From Unio delphinus (taxonomy: Eukaryota; Mollusca; Bivalvia; Unionida; Unionidae): a DNA stretch of 64,000 bases. Below the pieces are notes generated by a model that worked only from the letters and a program-made list of their open reading frames with translations, ran no database searches and had not been told where the DNA came from. The stretch covers positions 667,001 through 731,000 of the forward strand of contig JAQISU010000346.1 of NCBI GenBank assembly GCA_029339505.1. The letters run 5' to 3'. A program made the position numbers and the translations under genes. Positions 1-11,521 of the stretch are shown here, one piece after another. Each line of letters begins with the position of its first letter. The stretch's first letter is position 1.

Positions 1-1611
1 CTAATCAGGTGAAACCCACCACTCTAACTGCAGCATAGAAGTTCCATTATACAGTTCAAACCGTTTCAAATTATTTCCAATGTCACCAGGAACTCGACAA
101 TATTATGTAACATTGAAATTATTTTGTTTCTCGTAACGAGCTCAAAAGTCTTCATATACAAGTTGTGACCAGGCCTCACGCAAGTTGCCCTGAAACACTA
201 AAACTTTTTAATTGGCCCTTTTTTAACTCACGCGAGGAGTATAAAATAATGATCTCATCAACTGCAGTTTTTAAAATATCCTGGGTTAGCTCGATTGTAA
301 CAAACTGTATCCCATAAAGAGCGTTACTATTGTAAGGGGACAAACTTTGTCAGGCTAGTCCAGAATACCACATTGTTGAATTACCTCCCCTACAGTGTGA
401 TCTGCGTCAAAGGCTTTGTAATGTTCCTTGGCGCGTGAACCATGCATGCATACAAATAATGTATACTGCATGATCAGACCGCGCATATTCCCACAAACAC
501 CATGAAACATAACATGCTAATCATTAACTTCCTGGACACCTGTTAAAACGTCCTCGGTAATTTACTTTCACACACACACACACACACAGATAAATACGCA
601 CACACGCACACAAACGCAAGTAGTGTGTGACCATGATACAGGGTGTGTGTGATGCGTCTATTGCAGTAGTGTTGTTGTAGTTAATGTTTGCAATTTCTGC
701 TTCCATCTGCTGCCACTGGCTAGTCCAGAATATCCACTGGCGAAGAGAGGAGCTGATTACAAAATCCCCCCTGTCAATAAATACATCACCTCTCCACTAC
801 CAAGACTCTTGCAGTGCCTCCTCGTGGAAACACAGGGTAAATGGGCATCATTCGATCCCAGGCAGACTTGAAGGGGACCTCTAAGCAGCAATGGGCCCCA
901 TATGCGTGGTGTGCAGTCCCAACGGTGTGTAGAAATGCCCTGGCATCACACCGACCACTGTCCCACCTGCCAGCCCTTCTGAGTAAAGTCTGGTCCGGCT
1001 GATTGGATGTATGAGAACATGATCGACTCAACACCCACGATGGCGGATTAGCAAGGTGCTGTGAAGCGCCAAGGACATTGATTAGGCGCATGACAAGCCA
1101 TGATCTTGCACTGCAGCAAACGGAGTCTCCAGCTGTAACGATTCCTTGTGCCACTGGGAACCGGTTGCCGCTGCCGAGAGAATGAGATCAACTCTGTGCA
1201 GCGACTTTCCTATTTTAAAAAGCTCTCCCGTACATGTTTTGTTGTGAAACGCATTCGTGACTGTATTAATAGTTTTTAAACGTTTTGCGGTAATTGCGAA
1301 GTGGCGAATCAACAGGTGCAGGTGACTACTGGCAGTTGTAGTCACAATCCTGCACGTAGGCAGCCGTTGGACCAGTGGTCGTTCTCCTCTGTATCCAGAG
1401 CAGCAGAGGCTTTCGGCATCATCCGGTGTGACTGTGCATGCCGTTTAGGTCAACACTTCTCACTCTGTACAGGGAGTGGTCTAGATAAGGTGACCTAGAA
1501 GTTGTCAGCCTTACAAAGTGTGGCCGGTTTACCGCGATTGGCAGATCATGCTCCAATGCAGTCGAAACACATAATCTAGCAGCACAAAGAAACCAAGGAA
1601 AAAGAAGCCCG
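1..1611. other. non-coding stretch, no gene recognised
   Basis: No reading frame here looks like a known protein. The only simple sequence is a short CA run at 569-588, followed by a looser CA-rich stretch to about 620. The part from about 700 to 1600 is richer in GC than the flanks. It lies directly upstream of a retrotransposon endonuclease, so it may be the 5' part of that element. That is inference. Confidence 0.4.
569..588. repeat. (CA)n microsatellite
   Basis: Ten uninterrupted CA dinucleotides, followed by an imperfect CA-rich stretch to about 620. Confidence 0.9.
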
Positions 1612-1915
1612 TCATAGGAGCATAGAATGTCAGTACTCTCATGGATAGACCGTGAAGGCAAAACCCCAATGACGAACAGCCTTTATCACCAGAGAACTTG
1701 CACCATACAATATTGACTTGGTAGCAATCACTGAGACCCGGCGTATTAGGGAGGGAATCGCTGACGGAGATGGGTACGCCTTTTTCTGAAATGGAAAATC
1801 CGAAGAAGAGGAGAGGATCCATGGAGTGGGACTTGCCATTAGGACAAGCTTTACTGAGCAACCTCCCATACCCACCAACCTGTGATTCTTGAAACTCCGC
1901 CTCCCTTTGATCTGC
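1612..1915 (+). mobile_element. RTE-like LINE endonuclease, N-terminal half, decayed
   Basis: Frame-shifted pieces on the + strand match the start of an apurinic-like endonuclease of RTE-type non-LTR retrotransposons (the family often mis-annotated as craniofacial development protein 2-like). Readable blocks are NVSTLMDR near 1627, APYNIDLVAITETRR near 1700, GVGLAIRTSFTEQP near 1825-1865 and KLRLPL near 1892. TETR is the conserved Glu block of this endonuclease. At least one stop and two frameshifts separate the blocks, so the copy is dead. The frame breaks off at about 1910 and the second half of the same domain resumes at about 4169. This suggests the two halves were one gene split by an insertion. 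Confidence 0.72.
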
Positions 1916-2235
1916 AGTTATGAACAATCTAAAATAAAAAGGATAATTCTTGGAAAAACAAAATTAGCTAATAGTTTTGGAAAATATATAGGACCTTTTC
2001 CGCACAACATCAACTGCTTCCACTGTAACGTTCCGGAAGATCTGTACCATATATTCAATATATGTAACAATACGCCAAAAACAAGAGACCTATTTATAAC
2101 TAAACAATTAGAACTTGCCGCACCAAGTACATATCCAGAAATAATTCAATTATGCAACAAAAACCCTCAAAGAACATACTATAATATATTTGAATTTCTT
2201 AGAACTACAGGGCTAATGGATAGAATATAAGTATA
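1916..2235 (+). pseudogene. LINE ORF2 C-terminal tail with CCHC motif
   Basis: An open frame ending at 2230 reads as the extreme C-terminus of a LINE polyprotein of the RNase H-bearing type. It has a Cys-x2-Cys-x7-His-x4-Cys knuckle (CFHC ... YHIFNIC, around 2017-2065). Such a knuckle closes ORF2 in several invertebrate LINE clades. No reverse transcriptase or RNase H sequence precedes it, so it is strongly 5'-truncated. It starts exactly where the RTE-like endonuclease of 1612-1915 stops, so it looks like the inserted element. Clade assignment is uncertain. Confidence 0.55.
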
Positions 2236-2317
2236 ACACCATATCATCTATAAATGAAATGAATGTTTTACTGGTATCTAAATATACATATAAAATAATA
2301 TTGTTCAAAGGGGAGGG

Positions 2318-2551
2318 AAGCGTACGGGGTCAAAAGGGATTCGTTACCCTTAAGGAAGCCCACCTACACTACGCTGTGTATAACGTTCCCATGGCGGCTC
2401 CAGAGCAACCTAACCTAATGGAAAATAATATCGTTACGAGAGATGAAAGCGTACGGGGCCAAAAGGGACTCGTTATCTCTTAAGAGAGCCCACCTACACT
2501 ACGATGGGTATTACATTCCCATGGCGGCTCCACAGCAATCAAACCTAATAG
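2318..2551 (+). repeat. two direct copies of a ~105 bp unit (129 bp period)
   Basis: Copy one is 2318-2422 and copy two 2447-2551. Each starts with AGCGTACGGGG and ends with CCCATGGCGGCTCCA followed by a CAGCAA-like stretch. They follow the LINE C-terminal tail and are probably a duplicated 3' untranslated region of that element. Confidence 0.75.
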
Positions 2552-3974
2552 AATGGTAAAAAAAAAACATGGAACAATAAAAATAAACCTAAAATAAAAG
2601 AAATGCATAAAGGTATAAACATCAAAAGTTATATTAACTACCAGTTATACAATCAATAAGGCAAGCGTCTTACCTCTTTTCTTCTCTTATGCTTCTAAAT
2701 TCTTCCTTCTATATAACCCCATTGACAACATCTCATAACTGAGTTTAATATTACGTAGGTATTACAGGCCCCTAAAAAACGCGATACCGCTGTGGTTAAA
2801 GTATAATCACTAGCACGCGCCCCTAACTATGGTCCCAACTAGAGTGTATGAGGTAGTCTCAAAACCAAGACTATCAGGTCCAGCGACACAATGTTGCAAC
2901 TAAAAACCTCATCATATATGCATAGGTTATGACCCCAAATTAGATCTTATATGGTAGTCTCAACCCCAAGACTGTCAGGCCCAGGAACACAAGGTTGCAA
3001 CCAAAAATATGCTAATTTAGAAAATGACCTCAAATTCATACACTATAAAGATAGTTAACCCCAAAACTATCAGGCCTTGCAGTAACTTAATAACATCATG
3101 CATTAACTAACAATGCAAATAGTTGTCGTATGGGGTTATATATTCTACACAAAACAGCACAAAGAATTCCAATTGATAAGGAAATATATGGAAGCAAATT
3201 GACGAGGGAGCAAGGATGTTTAGAGTGAGAATCCAAAACAAGACACCCAAGATATATACAGGGAATCATCGAGTGAGTACAGGGTCAAACAAGACACTCA
3301 AGAAGTATACAGGGACCAACCACAGGAGCAGAGGGATAATCGGTCACTAACAAGTGATCATGGGATTCTCCACAAAAAAAGTCCCTTTTAGAGCTATTGT
3401 CTTTCATTGCCTTAATAAGGTATTCCACTTGGTTACGGAAACCCTGCTTGACAAGCTCTATCCAAAAAGCCTAACTTGATCATTTTCGGACCCACCGCTC
3501 AAAATTAACAATCTAATCCTCGCTGACAGTGGCTACCTTTCAAATGACGTTTAGTCATATCAGCAAAAGAAATTGTTAGGGACATATAATATGTACACTT
3601 TTGTACTAGAAGATTGGCATATATAGGAACGTAATTTAATTCTTCATTTCTACCATTTGATGAATTGCATCGGTGGCTTATACAATTTTGGCATAGGAAA
3701 ATCCACTAGAAAAACTGGATTAAATTTGGAATAAATACGGCAAGGGCGTTTCAAGGCTGTCAACAGTGCTCGTGAAACATCCAGGACCTCAGTGGCGCCA
3801 CCTTCCGGGACCTTTTACGCCTTTTCCTCCGCCGGACACCTCTATCATGAAAACATGAGCGAACCAAATGGTGCCATTTCATCCCTAGCAAGGTACGTAC
3901 TTTCGATTGGTTGGTAGGTTGAGTGCGTGATGGGTCTATTCCCACTCATCCAGGTCTAACATTCATATCATTAG
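2552..3974. other. non-coding stretch inside the presumed insertion
   Basis: No coding sequence recognised. At 2845-3095 there are three degenerate copies of a roughly 100 bp unit, marked by AGTCTCAA-like starts and by ACTATCAGG or ACTGTCAGG cores (near 2870, 2968 and 3075). Nothing else in this stretch could be supported. Confidence 0.5.
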
Positions 3975-4105
3975 CCCCTTTTTAGGGGTATGATTTGACG
4001 ACCAAATTAAATAGCGCACTCTGTGCGCATAAACGCCAGGAAGATGTGGCACCATTCCATCTTCCTGGATAAATTAAATCACTGCCACGTAAATAAATGG
4101 CAGTG
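3975..4105. other. cluster of four perfect short hairpins
   Basis: Four separate perfect inverted repeats lie within 131 bp. They are 3975-3988 (CCCCT/AGGGG, 4-nt loop), 4014-4028 (GCGCAC/GTGCGC, 3-nt loop), 4036-4068 (CCAGGAAGATG/CATCTTCCTGG, 11-nt loop) and 4080-4105 (CACTGCCA/TGGCAGTG, 10-nt loop). They sit just before the point where the endonuclease reading resumes, so they may mark one end of the inserted DNA. Confidence 0.85.
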
Positions 4106-4164
4106 CAAAATAGTGAACATATGACCCTAGTGGCCGGTTTCACTTTAAATCCAACTATTCATTC

Positions 4165-4610
4165 ATTTCCTTTGAGTGACAAACGCTTCCTGACAATCAT
4201 AAGTGCCTATGCCCGAAGCATGACATGCCTTGATGAAATTATTTCGACTCTATTCTCACTTCTGTTTCAGCCAATGACAGCTGACCATGCTGAGTCATTT
4301 CAAGGCCATAGTTCCCTTGGGCAAAGCTCAGTGTAGTGGTGTGATCCGGAAATATGGGGTTGGCAAAGTGAACAGCAACTCTCCTGAGCAAATGTGCTTA
4401 ACATAGAATTGTGATCTCCAACACTATATTAAGACAAGCGGACAAGTGAGAGACAACATGGATGCATTCAAGATATAAGCATGGACACCTCATAGACTAT
4501 GACAGCAGAGGGACATCAGAGCCATGCGCGGAGCAGAGTGCTTGGCTGACCACAGACTTGTCAGAATTAAGCTTAAACGTTACATTATCCATCACCAGCA
4601 CAGGCGACCC
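4165..4610 (+). mobile_element. RTE-like LINE endonuclease, C-terminal half, decayed
   Basis: The + strand reads SDKRFLTIISAYARSM near 4175-4222, GVIRKYGVGKVNS near 4339-4370, TWMHSRYKHGHLIDY near 4457-4500 and, in another frame, MRGAECLADHRLVRIKLK near 4523-4580. These are the middle and end of the endonuclease domain that begins at 1612. The DHR block is the catalytic Asp-His end of the fold. Stops and frameshifts make it non-functional. CCTTTGA occurs at both break points (1904-1910 and 4169-4175) and could be a target-site duplication of the insertion between them. Confidence 0.75.
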
Positions 4611-6510
4611 TAAAAAAGCTACTAGTCGTGGGTTAATTATATTTCTGTCATTATTCTGTTTTAAAAGTGAAAAGGTAAAAATTAATCTAGCTGATGTTTA
4701 TATACATCTGACATATCTTTGCATTTTGATCTTTAATATCGACATTTAATAATGGTCAATTTATATTATGTCACCAATATTAAAATTTAAGTTATGAAAT
4801 TATTACTTGCTATCTCCAACTACTGTAGTGTAAAAATTTAAATAATATTTTCTTGTAAATCATATGTTATTGCGAACTACATTTTCTCGAACATTTCGTA
4901 TTAAATATCCATGTTTATTAAACGTGAATGACATGTATTAATATACATTAATATAAAGTTTAATTGTACAGGTATAATGATATATGTATACGCTATAAGG
5001 TATAACGGTACCAATTGCTCAAGTCCATGTGGGTGGAGCTTAAGGTATATATAACTATAACCTGTATTAAATAAAAGGCAATGTAGCGCAGTCAAAATCA
5101 TAAGTAGTGGCCACTGTTTATAATGTTGTTAAACCAGAGAATATATCCAACAATGTTCTTTATTTGTAGTTGCCAAAATCATGCTTTTTGTTTGTTACGA
5201 ATATTAAAACTATTGTATTGCCCTGTAGCTCATTATCAGATTTGTCTAATCGTGTAATGTGAAAATTCAACGTTGTATTAAAAAGGTTAAGATTGTTTTC
5301 ATATTATTAGCTGAAACAGTCTTTAGTTTCATACCTCTTTTTTAAAGCTAGAGAATGGTTATTCTATTTCTGATTGAACTTTCAATTGATGCTAAAGTCT
5401 AGTGATCTACATCATTATTATTTTCATATGCATCTGGTGTTATATATTATCTGATATAATTGAAATATAATCCTAATTCTTGCACTTTTATTAAATTATT
5501 CAGTACTTTCTTTTACCACACCATTATTGTTTAGTTTTTTTTAAAATCTTTATAAACTGTGCTACATGTTCCTAATTCTTGCACTTTTATCATATTTTTC
5601 AGTACTTTCTGGTAGCACACTATTATAGTTTCATTTTTTTAATCTCTATATACTTTGCTATCTGTTAGAACTTTTGTATTTCAGCATATTTATAGAATTA
5701 CCAAATCCTGATTGTTTGACCTTTTTAGTCCGATAAATCAAAAATTGATAAATTACATGTACTTTTCACAGATTTAATCATACTTTGTCTCACGCTGTCT
5801 TTTATCGAAGTCGAATATTTTTTATATTGATTTCTTCCAAATCAGTCTTCCTGTGTAATTCTGAAAGACTAATTGACAATTATCAGCCTACCAACAAACG
5901 TTTTCTCACCAGTTTTAATGTTGCCAACTAGCGTTTAATTATTTTACTCATTCCGTTTTGGATGTTCCTTGCATGCTTCTGTTTGATTCCGTTCCAACAG
6001 TTTATACAGCTAGAACAGCGGTTGACATCATTCATAACGTGTCAGTACATGAATGATGATGACATGAAATTATTTTCTTGTTATCATCTAGTTGCCGTTT
6101 AGCATTAGATTTGTATGTGATAATCTGATACACAATGCTCATCAGATTAATGTTAATTTAATATTAACTTCTTCCTTCCATGCTTTTATTGCTTCACAAA
6201 CTATTAATTTCATTCAAAGTCCTGATAATGTGGGCGTCAAGATGTCGTAAAATAGCCTTATTAGCAGCAACTGACTATTCTATCGGATCGGCTAAATGTA
6301 CACCTGACCCCTAGGGTTAAATGTAATACCTTTAGTTTTCAAATTTTAGTGATTGCTTAGTAATTGACTGTATTGCTTAATAATATACTAAAACCTGATA
6401 TTAAAAAAATTAGTACATACTAAATCTAAACAAATTTTGAAAGATGGAGTAAGCACATTATGCAATTAAAGAACACATTTGTCCACGCTCAGATCGCTCA
6501 TTAAAATAAA
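4611..6510. other. AT-rich non-coding stretch
   Basis: No gene recognised. The one internal structure is a direct duplication at 5471-5668, listed separately. Confidence 0.6.
5471..5668. repeat. 99 bp tandem duplication
   Basis: Two diverged copies, 5471-5569 and 5570-5668, each beginning TCCTAATTCTTGCACTTTTA and sharing TTCAGTACTTTCT. Confidence 0.8.
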
Positions 6511-6683
6511 CGTAAACCAGAGTAATGGTGTATTCGTGATGCGTATCATTTGACCGTAACCAGAGTAAGCGTGTATTCGAGATGCGTATCATCTGACCGT
6601 AACCAGAGTAAGCGTGTATTTGAGATGCGTATCATTTGACCGTAACTAGAGTAAGCGTTTATTTGAGATACGCATCATTTGAC
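6511..6683. repeat. ~43 bp minisatellite, 4 copies
   Basis: Each copy contains GTAACCAGAGTAAGCGT (or a variant) followed by a GATGCGTATCAT core. The last copy has GATACGCATCAT. Confidence 0.85.
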
Positions 6684-6890
6684 CAGAAATTACAGTGTCA
6701 GACTTACATCAGTATTCACAAGGAGCAATGCCTATTGTTATCAGGAATTTCTTTTGAAATATTTTTGCAGCTTCGACTACTATTATGAAGGAATATCAAT
6801 TGAGAAATAAAAATGAGAAAGAAATGATTTGGCTAAATTAAATCGGATATAGTAAGTCTGGTATGGTTTGCTAAATTACTTCTTCCTTAA

Positions 6891-6995
6891 TATTTTATTA
6901 CTAATTGTCATTTTCTACCAAAACGCATTTTATTACTAATTGTCATTTTCTACCAAAACGCATTTTATTACTAATTGTCATTTTCTACCAAAACG
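6891..6995. repeat. 35 bp tandem triplication
   Basis: Three essentially identical copies of a 35 bp unit containing ACTAATTGTCATTTTCTACC. The near identity suggests a recent duplication. Confidence 0.9.
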
Positions 6996-7107
6996 CTATC
7001 CTTTGCGGAAATAAAAAATATTGCGTACTGTATACGTTTCCTGGAACTTTCTTTGGCAAGGAGGATGAATGAGGCTACAGGTTGCATGTGAACAAAACCA
7101 CAATTAG

Positions 7108-7502
7108 AGAGACAAGAGGAAAGTCTGCTGGACACAGAGTCAAATTTATAGACAAGAAGAAAAGGAAAGTTTGCTGGACAAAGACAAATTTAGAGACACG
7201 AGGAATTTCTGCTGGACAAAGAGAAATTTAGAGACAAGAGGAATGTCTGCTGGACAAAGACAAATTTTGAGACAAGATGAAAGTCTGCTGGACAAATACA
7301 CATTTTGAGACAAGAGAAAAGTCTGCTGGACACAGATACAAATTTAGAGACAAGGAGAAAGTTTGCTGGACACAGAAACAAATTTAGAGACAAGAGGAAA
7401 GTCTGCTGGACAAAGACACATTTTGAGACAAGAGAAAAGTCTGCTGGACAAAGACAAATTTTGAGACAAGAGGTAAGTCTGCTGGACAATGATAAATTTT
7501 AA
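7108..7502. repeat. 38-41 bp minisatellite, about 10 copies
   Basis: Units contain GAGACAAGAGG, AAAGTCTGCTGGACA and AAATTTAGA cores. Both strands stay open for 60-100 codons, but only because the repeat happens to lack stops. The unit length is not a multiple of three, so no periodic protein is made and I do not call a gene. Confidence 0.9.
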
Positions 7503-7742
7503 GGAGGCCACGAGTGGCCGAGTGGTCTAAAGCGCTTTCCGTTACGGATCACTGCCATCTCACCTCTGTCTGCGTGGGTTCGCGTCTAAGATTCAGCTAA
7601 TGCGGGTATGTGAGAAAGCTTGCCAGTAGCTTCTCGTGGGTCGGTGGTTCTTTCTGTGGGTTTTCCTGGGTTGTTCCTCCACCAATAATACTGGCCGCCA
7701 CGTATAGCCTATCTTGTGCTGAAAAATGTCTTTAAACCCCAC
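7503..7742 (+). mobile_element. tRNA-derived SINE, family 1, copy 1
   Basis: The head resembles a class II tRNA (tRNA-Leu-like). The A box is TGGCCGAGTGG at about 7514 and the B box is the GGGTTCG region at about 7576. The body has GAGAAAGCTTGCCAGTAGC, and the 3' end is GTGCTGAAAAATG...TTAAACCCC followed by an AAC-rich tail. It lies directly after the 38 bp minisatellite. Five further copies of this family lie in the window, all on the same strand. Confidence 0.85.
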
Positions 7743-9814
7743 AACAATAACTACAACAACAATAGCAACATGACAAACAGATCGGAATACGCTTGTTTGT
7801 AAGATAATCTCGGAACAAATTTTAAAGTGAACATATCATTTTAAGAATAAAATGTAGCTAACTAAATCGGTGTCCAACTATGATGTAAGTATATTTGGTT
7901 TCAAAAGCTATTTACATACATCTTTGATTATAAACCTTGCACAATATCTTCAATATGAGTTTACTATGAAATGATGAATCAGCATATCTTTTTGTTGTTG
8001 TTTATGGTGTTTTTTTATAGAGGCATAACTCTAATTCTCAGATAGAACAAGGTATGGTAGGTACTTTAATATTTTTTTCAAATTTAGCAATTGTTTCCTG
8101 AAATAAGAGCTACTGCGTGTTATCTTCAATCACATAAAAAAAAACCCACTTTGATCAGTAATATGGGTTTGGTGAACAATATAACAGACTATCTGTGAAC
8201 CTAAGTAAAAAAAAAAAACATCTACCATTGTTTGCTTAATGGAAAAGAGCCAGAAACTGGTGAGACTAACCCATTATAAGCTTAGAAAATCGCTATATAT
8301 ACTATACACTCGGCAATCAGCGATCCCAATAGCCATCAGTCATCTTAACAGCACGGTCAAGAACGCTTTTAGTGTAAAGAAATTACATTTGATCAGCTTC
8401 TCCTTGTCAGTTCAATAATGGTACCTAGGATCTGTGTCTGATTGCTGAGTGTACAGGGATTAGAAATTGTGGCAATAAGGCTATCAGGGTAATATTTCGC
8501 ACGTAGTCCAAATGCATTATGGTTATGTGTCTAAAAAGATCTACTTTGGCTTGAAGGTAATTGGATAACGTAACCATTTGTGAGAAATATTGCATCCATT
8601 GACGAATAATGCAATTATGCGTATAGAAGATGGATATAAATTTGATAGGATCTTTGTCAAAACATAACATGTGTGACTGCAATGGTTCCCCAATGTCTCG
8701 CATTCCTGCTTACGCGAGGGAGTCAGAAATTTCTCGCACATAATGTCATTTTCAGAAAGGTTAACACAAGCTCTAACAATATTGACAAGGATGCGACAAA
8801 CTGTATGCTTGTGCTGGAAATAGTAAAAATAACCAGGAACATCGATTATATCCGGCTTCAATTTATCTCAGTTTCTGAGAAAATACTTTAAGTTCCAAAA
8901 CACCCAAAATCACAATTAGAAAGATATTAGGATTGCACTAACTCTTATTTCTTGCCATAATATATGGAATATGTACTGGCGAAGAAAGCGAGACATATCA
9001 TTCAAATCCTTTGTTCATTCGTTACGTGAAATTTTAGTTTGACTTCGTGGGTGGAGAACACAGCAGCAAGTCTTTTTCATTCAATTTCCTCCACGGCCAC
9101 TGTTCTTACCTTTCACAAGTATTATTCTTGCATATATCGCATAAACGTTTGAAAAACAAGACGGAAAGAAAGTGACGTGGCAAAATGCAGCATGTGTTTT
9201 AAAATTGCATATGTTTATGTTGTGCTTGCCAGTTTTAATAAATTTATCAGTTGAAAAATATATAAGAAAATTCACTCCAATTATTTCCAGTTTGTGAGAA
9301 AAAGAAACGTTTACTTACAAATATTGTTTTATATTAAATATGACTTTTAGGGATGTCCTGCAATATGTGCACCGTGAAACATTTTCAAAATGTGAAATCA
9401 CCGTCAATCTTAATTAAAACCTCGTAATTAATATTTATTAAAATATATTTTGATCACAAATTAATGGAGATTATTGAGAATACTATTTAGACAGATCCAT
9501 GATTTAATCGAATATCAGTTTCCATTTGTATTAGTTTAAAAAGAAAAATTTGATATTGGTGATGACGATTTCTTTTCAGACACACAGAAAACTGTTATGG
9601 AACTGTCTTTGCAAGTGTTTTACATCTATGGAGAATTTAAGGCGATCCTTTAAGATTTTTTTTCCGACATCTGGTTTTGACTTGATGTAATTCAAGGGTA
9701 CTTGGTCGATGTCTTCTTTTATCTTTCGATACTGTAGCGGAGTCATTCATCGGCTTTCTTTTTGAAAAAAAAATGTTGTTCTCTGTATTTCCGCCTATTA
9801 ATCCTCGGGTGAAT

Positions 9815-9818
<4 letters not shown>
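7743..9818. other. AT-rich non-coding stretch
   Basis: No gene recognised on either strand. The one element found is a small MITE at 8307-8451. Confidence 0.6.
8307..8451. mobile_element. candidate Tc1/mariner-like MITE
   Basis: A 145 bp element bounded by 14 bp terminal inverted repeats, CACTCGGCAATCAG at 8307-8320 and CTGATTGCTGAGTG at 8438-8451, with one mismatch. A TA dinucleotide flanks both ends (8305-8306 and 8452-8453), as expected for a Tc1/mariner target duplication. It carries no coding sequence. Only one copy was seen here, so mobility is inferred. Confidence 0.6.
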
Positions 9819-9861
<43 letters not shown>

Positions 9862-9888
9862 CAGAGACAGAGACAGAGACAGAGACAG
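9819..9888. repeat. (GA)n / (GACA)n microsatellite
   Basis: A pure AG run passing into AGACAG-type repeats. Confidence 0.9.
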
Positions 9889-10065
9889 ATTTTCCGCTTG
9901 GAAGTTGTTATTCTCTTCCGAACTATAAGTGGAACAGCTCAAGTGTATAGGCCAACTTAATATTTGATATTTGATGCTGATCAAAATGACATAAAGTAGA
10001 GATTGGGGAGTTGAAATTTGTTGAAGTGAGGAATTAATATATTTTTCAGCGGTACGATTCTTCTT
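9889..10065. other. short non-coding spacer
   Basis: Nothing recognised between the GA microsatellite and the 33 bp minisatellite. Confidence 0.5.
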
Positions 10066-10362
10066 TCAGTATTAGATATACGGAATGGGACATAATTTGA
10101 AGTATTAGACATACGGAATGGGACATAATCTGAAGTATTAGACATACGGAATGGGACATAATCTGAAGTATTAGACATACGGAATGGGACATAATCTCAA
10201 GTACTAGGCATACGGAATGTGGCATAACCTGAAGTGTTAGACATACGGAATGGGACATAATCTGAAGTATTAGACATATGGAATGGGACATAATCTGAAG
10301 TATTAGACATACGGATTGGGACATAATCTGAAGTATTAGACATACGGAATGGGACATAATCT
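10066..10362. repeat. 33 bp minisatellite, 9 copies
   Basis: Unit core is TTAGACATACGGAATGGGAC followed by ATAATCTGAAG. Because 33 is a multiple of three, the array is open in several frames; the - strand would read an 11-residue repeat such as MSNTSDYVPFR. There is no sign of an exon around it, so this is treated as a non-coding repeat. Confidence 0.9.
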
Positions 10363-10786
10363 GAGGTTGCCATACTGTACATTCTTAACATGGTCCAGAA
10401 TATGTCAAATAAATGGAAATATGTTTATGCTGAACTGGGACCATCCTTGGAAAGCATCGGTATACATTCGTCAAGCGACAGATAATTACATTAGAGCGGT
10501 GCCAAGCGATCGATTAGACAGTCACGAACTAGATTATGTTATCAGTTACGAGCGCAGGTCTTCAAGGATGAAGATTCAAGTATTTTGAAGATAAGATTAT
10601 CAGAGAAGTAAATAAAGGGGCTTACGGTTGTTTTTTTTTTTGTAAATGCACTAAACAAAGAGTGCTGATTGCATGTCATGGAAGCTTTGACTTAATACCT
10701 GGACAACGAATGTAGATTTTAAAATGTGAAGAAGGGAGTGAAACGCGTTACTTGGATTTACCGAGATTTAATGTCACGCATTTGTT
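10363..10786. other. non-coding spacer
   Basis: A weak open frame on the + strand reads no known domain. Nothing supported. Confidence 0.5.
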
Positions 10787-11310
10787 ATCTTTCTATCTAC
10801 GAACATTGTATGAACTAGTACATCTTCTTCGTGGAATTGTTGTCTGTTACTTGTATTTGATAATTTATGACATGAACGTATGGCGATATCGATAAAAATC
10901 AACATCGATTCTGTCGATTTTTTTTGCATCATATATTTTGCTTTAGTAATTGATATTCATATCTTTCTATCTACGAACATTGTATGAACTAGTGCATCAT
11001 CTTCGTGGAATTGTTATCTGTTACTTGTATATGATAATTTATGACATGAACTTATGGCGATATCGATAAAATTCAACATCGTTTCTGTCGATTTTTTGCA
11101 TCATATATTTTGCTTTAGTAATTGATATTCATATCTTTCTATCTACGAACATTGTATGAACTAGTGCATCATCTTTGTGGAATTGTTATCTGTTACTTGT
11201 ATATGATAATTGATGATATGAACTTATGGCGATATCGATATAAAAATCAACATCGATTCTACCGATTATTTGTATCATAGACTTTGCTTTAGTATTTGAT
11301 ATTCCTATCT
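10787..11310. repeat. ~174 bp satellite, 3 copies, cut by a SINE
   Basis: Copies start at 10787, 10961 and 11133 with ATCTTTCTATCTACGAAC. Each contains GGCGATATCGATA and TCTGTCGAT-like AT-rich cores. A fourth copy begins with ATCT at 11307 but is cut off by the SINE at 11311, so the SINE inserted into or at the edge of the array. Confidence 0.88.
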
Positions 11311-11521
11311 GGGCCACGGCTGGCCGAGTAGTCTAAAGCCCTCGCCTTTATCGATCACTGCCATCCCACCTAAGTCCACTAAGATTCAAATCACGTTCTC
11401 GGCCAATGTGAGTATGTAAGAAAGCTAGAAGCTTCCCGTGGGTCGGGGGTTCATCCCGGGTCTTTCCCTCATTATTCCTCGTCCATTTATATCCCATCTT
11501 TCGCTGAGAACTGGCATTAAA
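11311..11521 (+). mobile_element. tRNA-derived SINE, family 1, copy 2 (diverged)
   Basis: Head TGGCCGAGTAGTCTAAAG near 11321, body GTAAGAAAGCTAGAAGCTTC and tail CGCTGAGAACTGGCATTAAA. It is more diverged than the copies at 7503 and 56875. Confidence 0.75.

Noticed and set aside
786..1661. Overlapping - strand open frames as a gene
   Set aside because: No domain recognised, and the adjoining + strand reads as retrotransposon endonuclease, so these are shadow frames.
7108..7502. Open frames on both strands of the 38 bp minisatellite as genes
   Set aside because: Both strands are open by composition, and the unit is not a multiple of three, so there is no periodic protein.
7503..7590. Functional tRNA-Leu gene
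   Set aside because: The acceptor stem does not pair and the sequence continues into a SINE body shared with five other copies.
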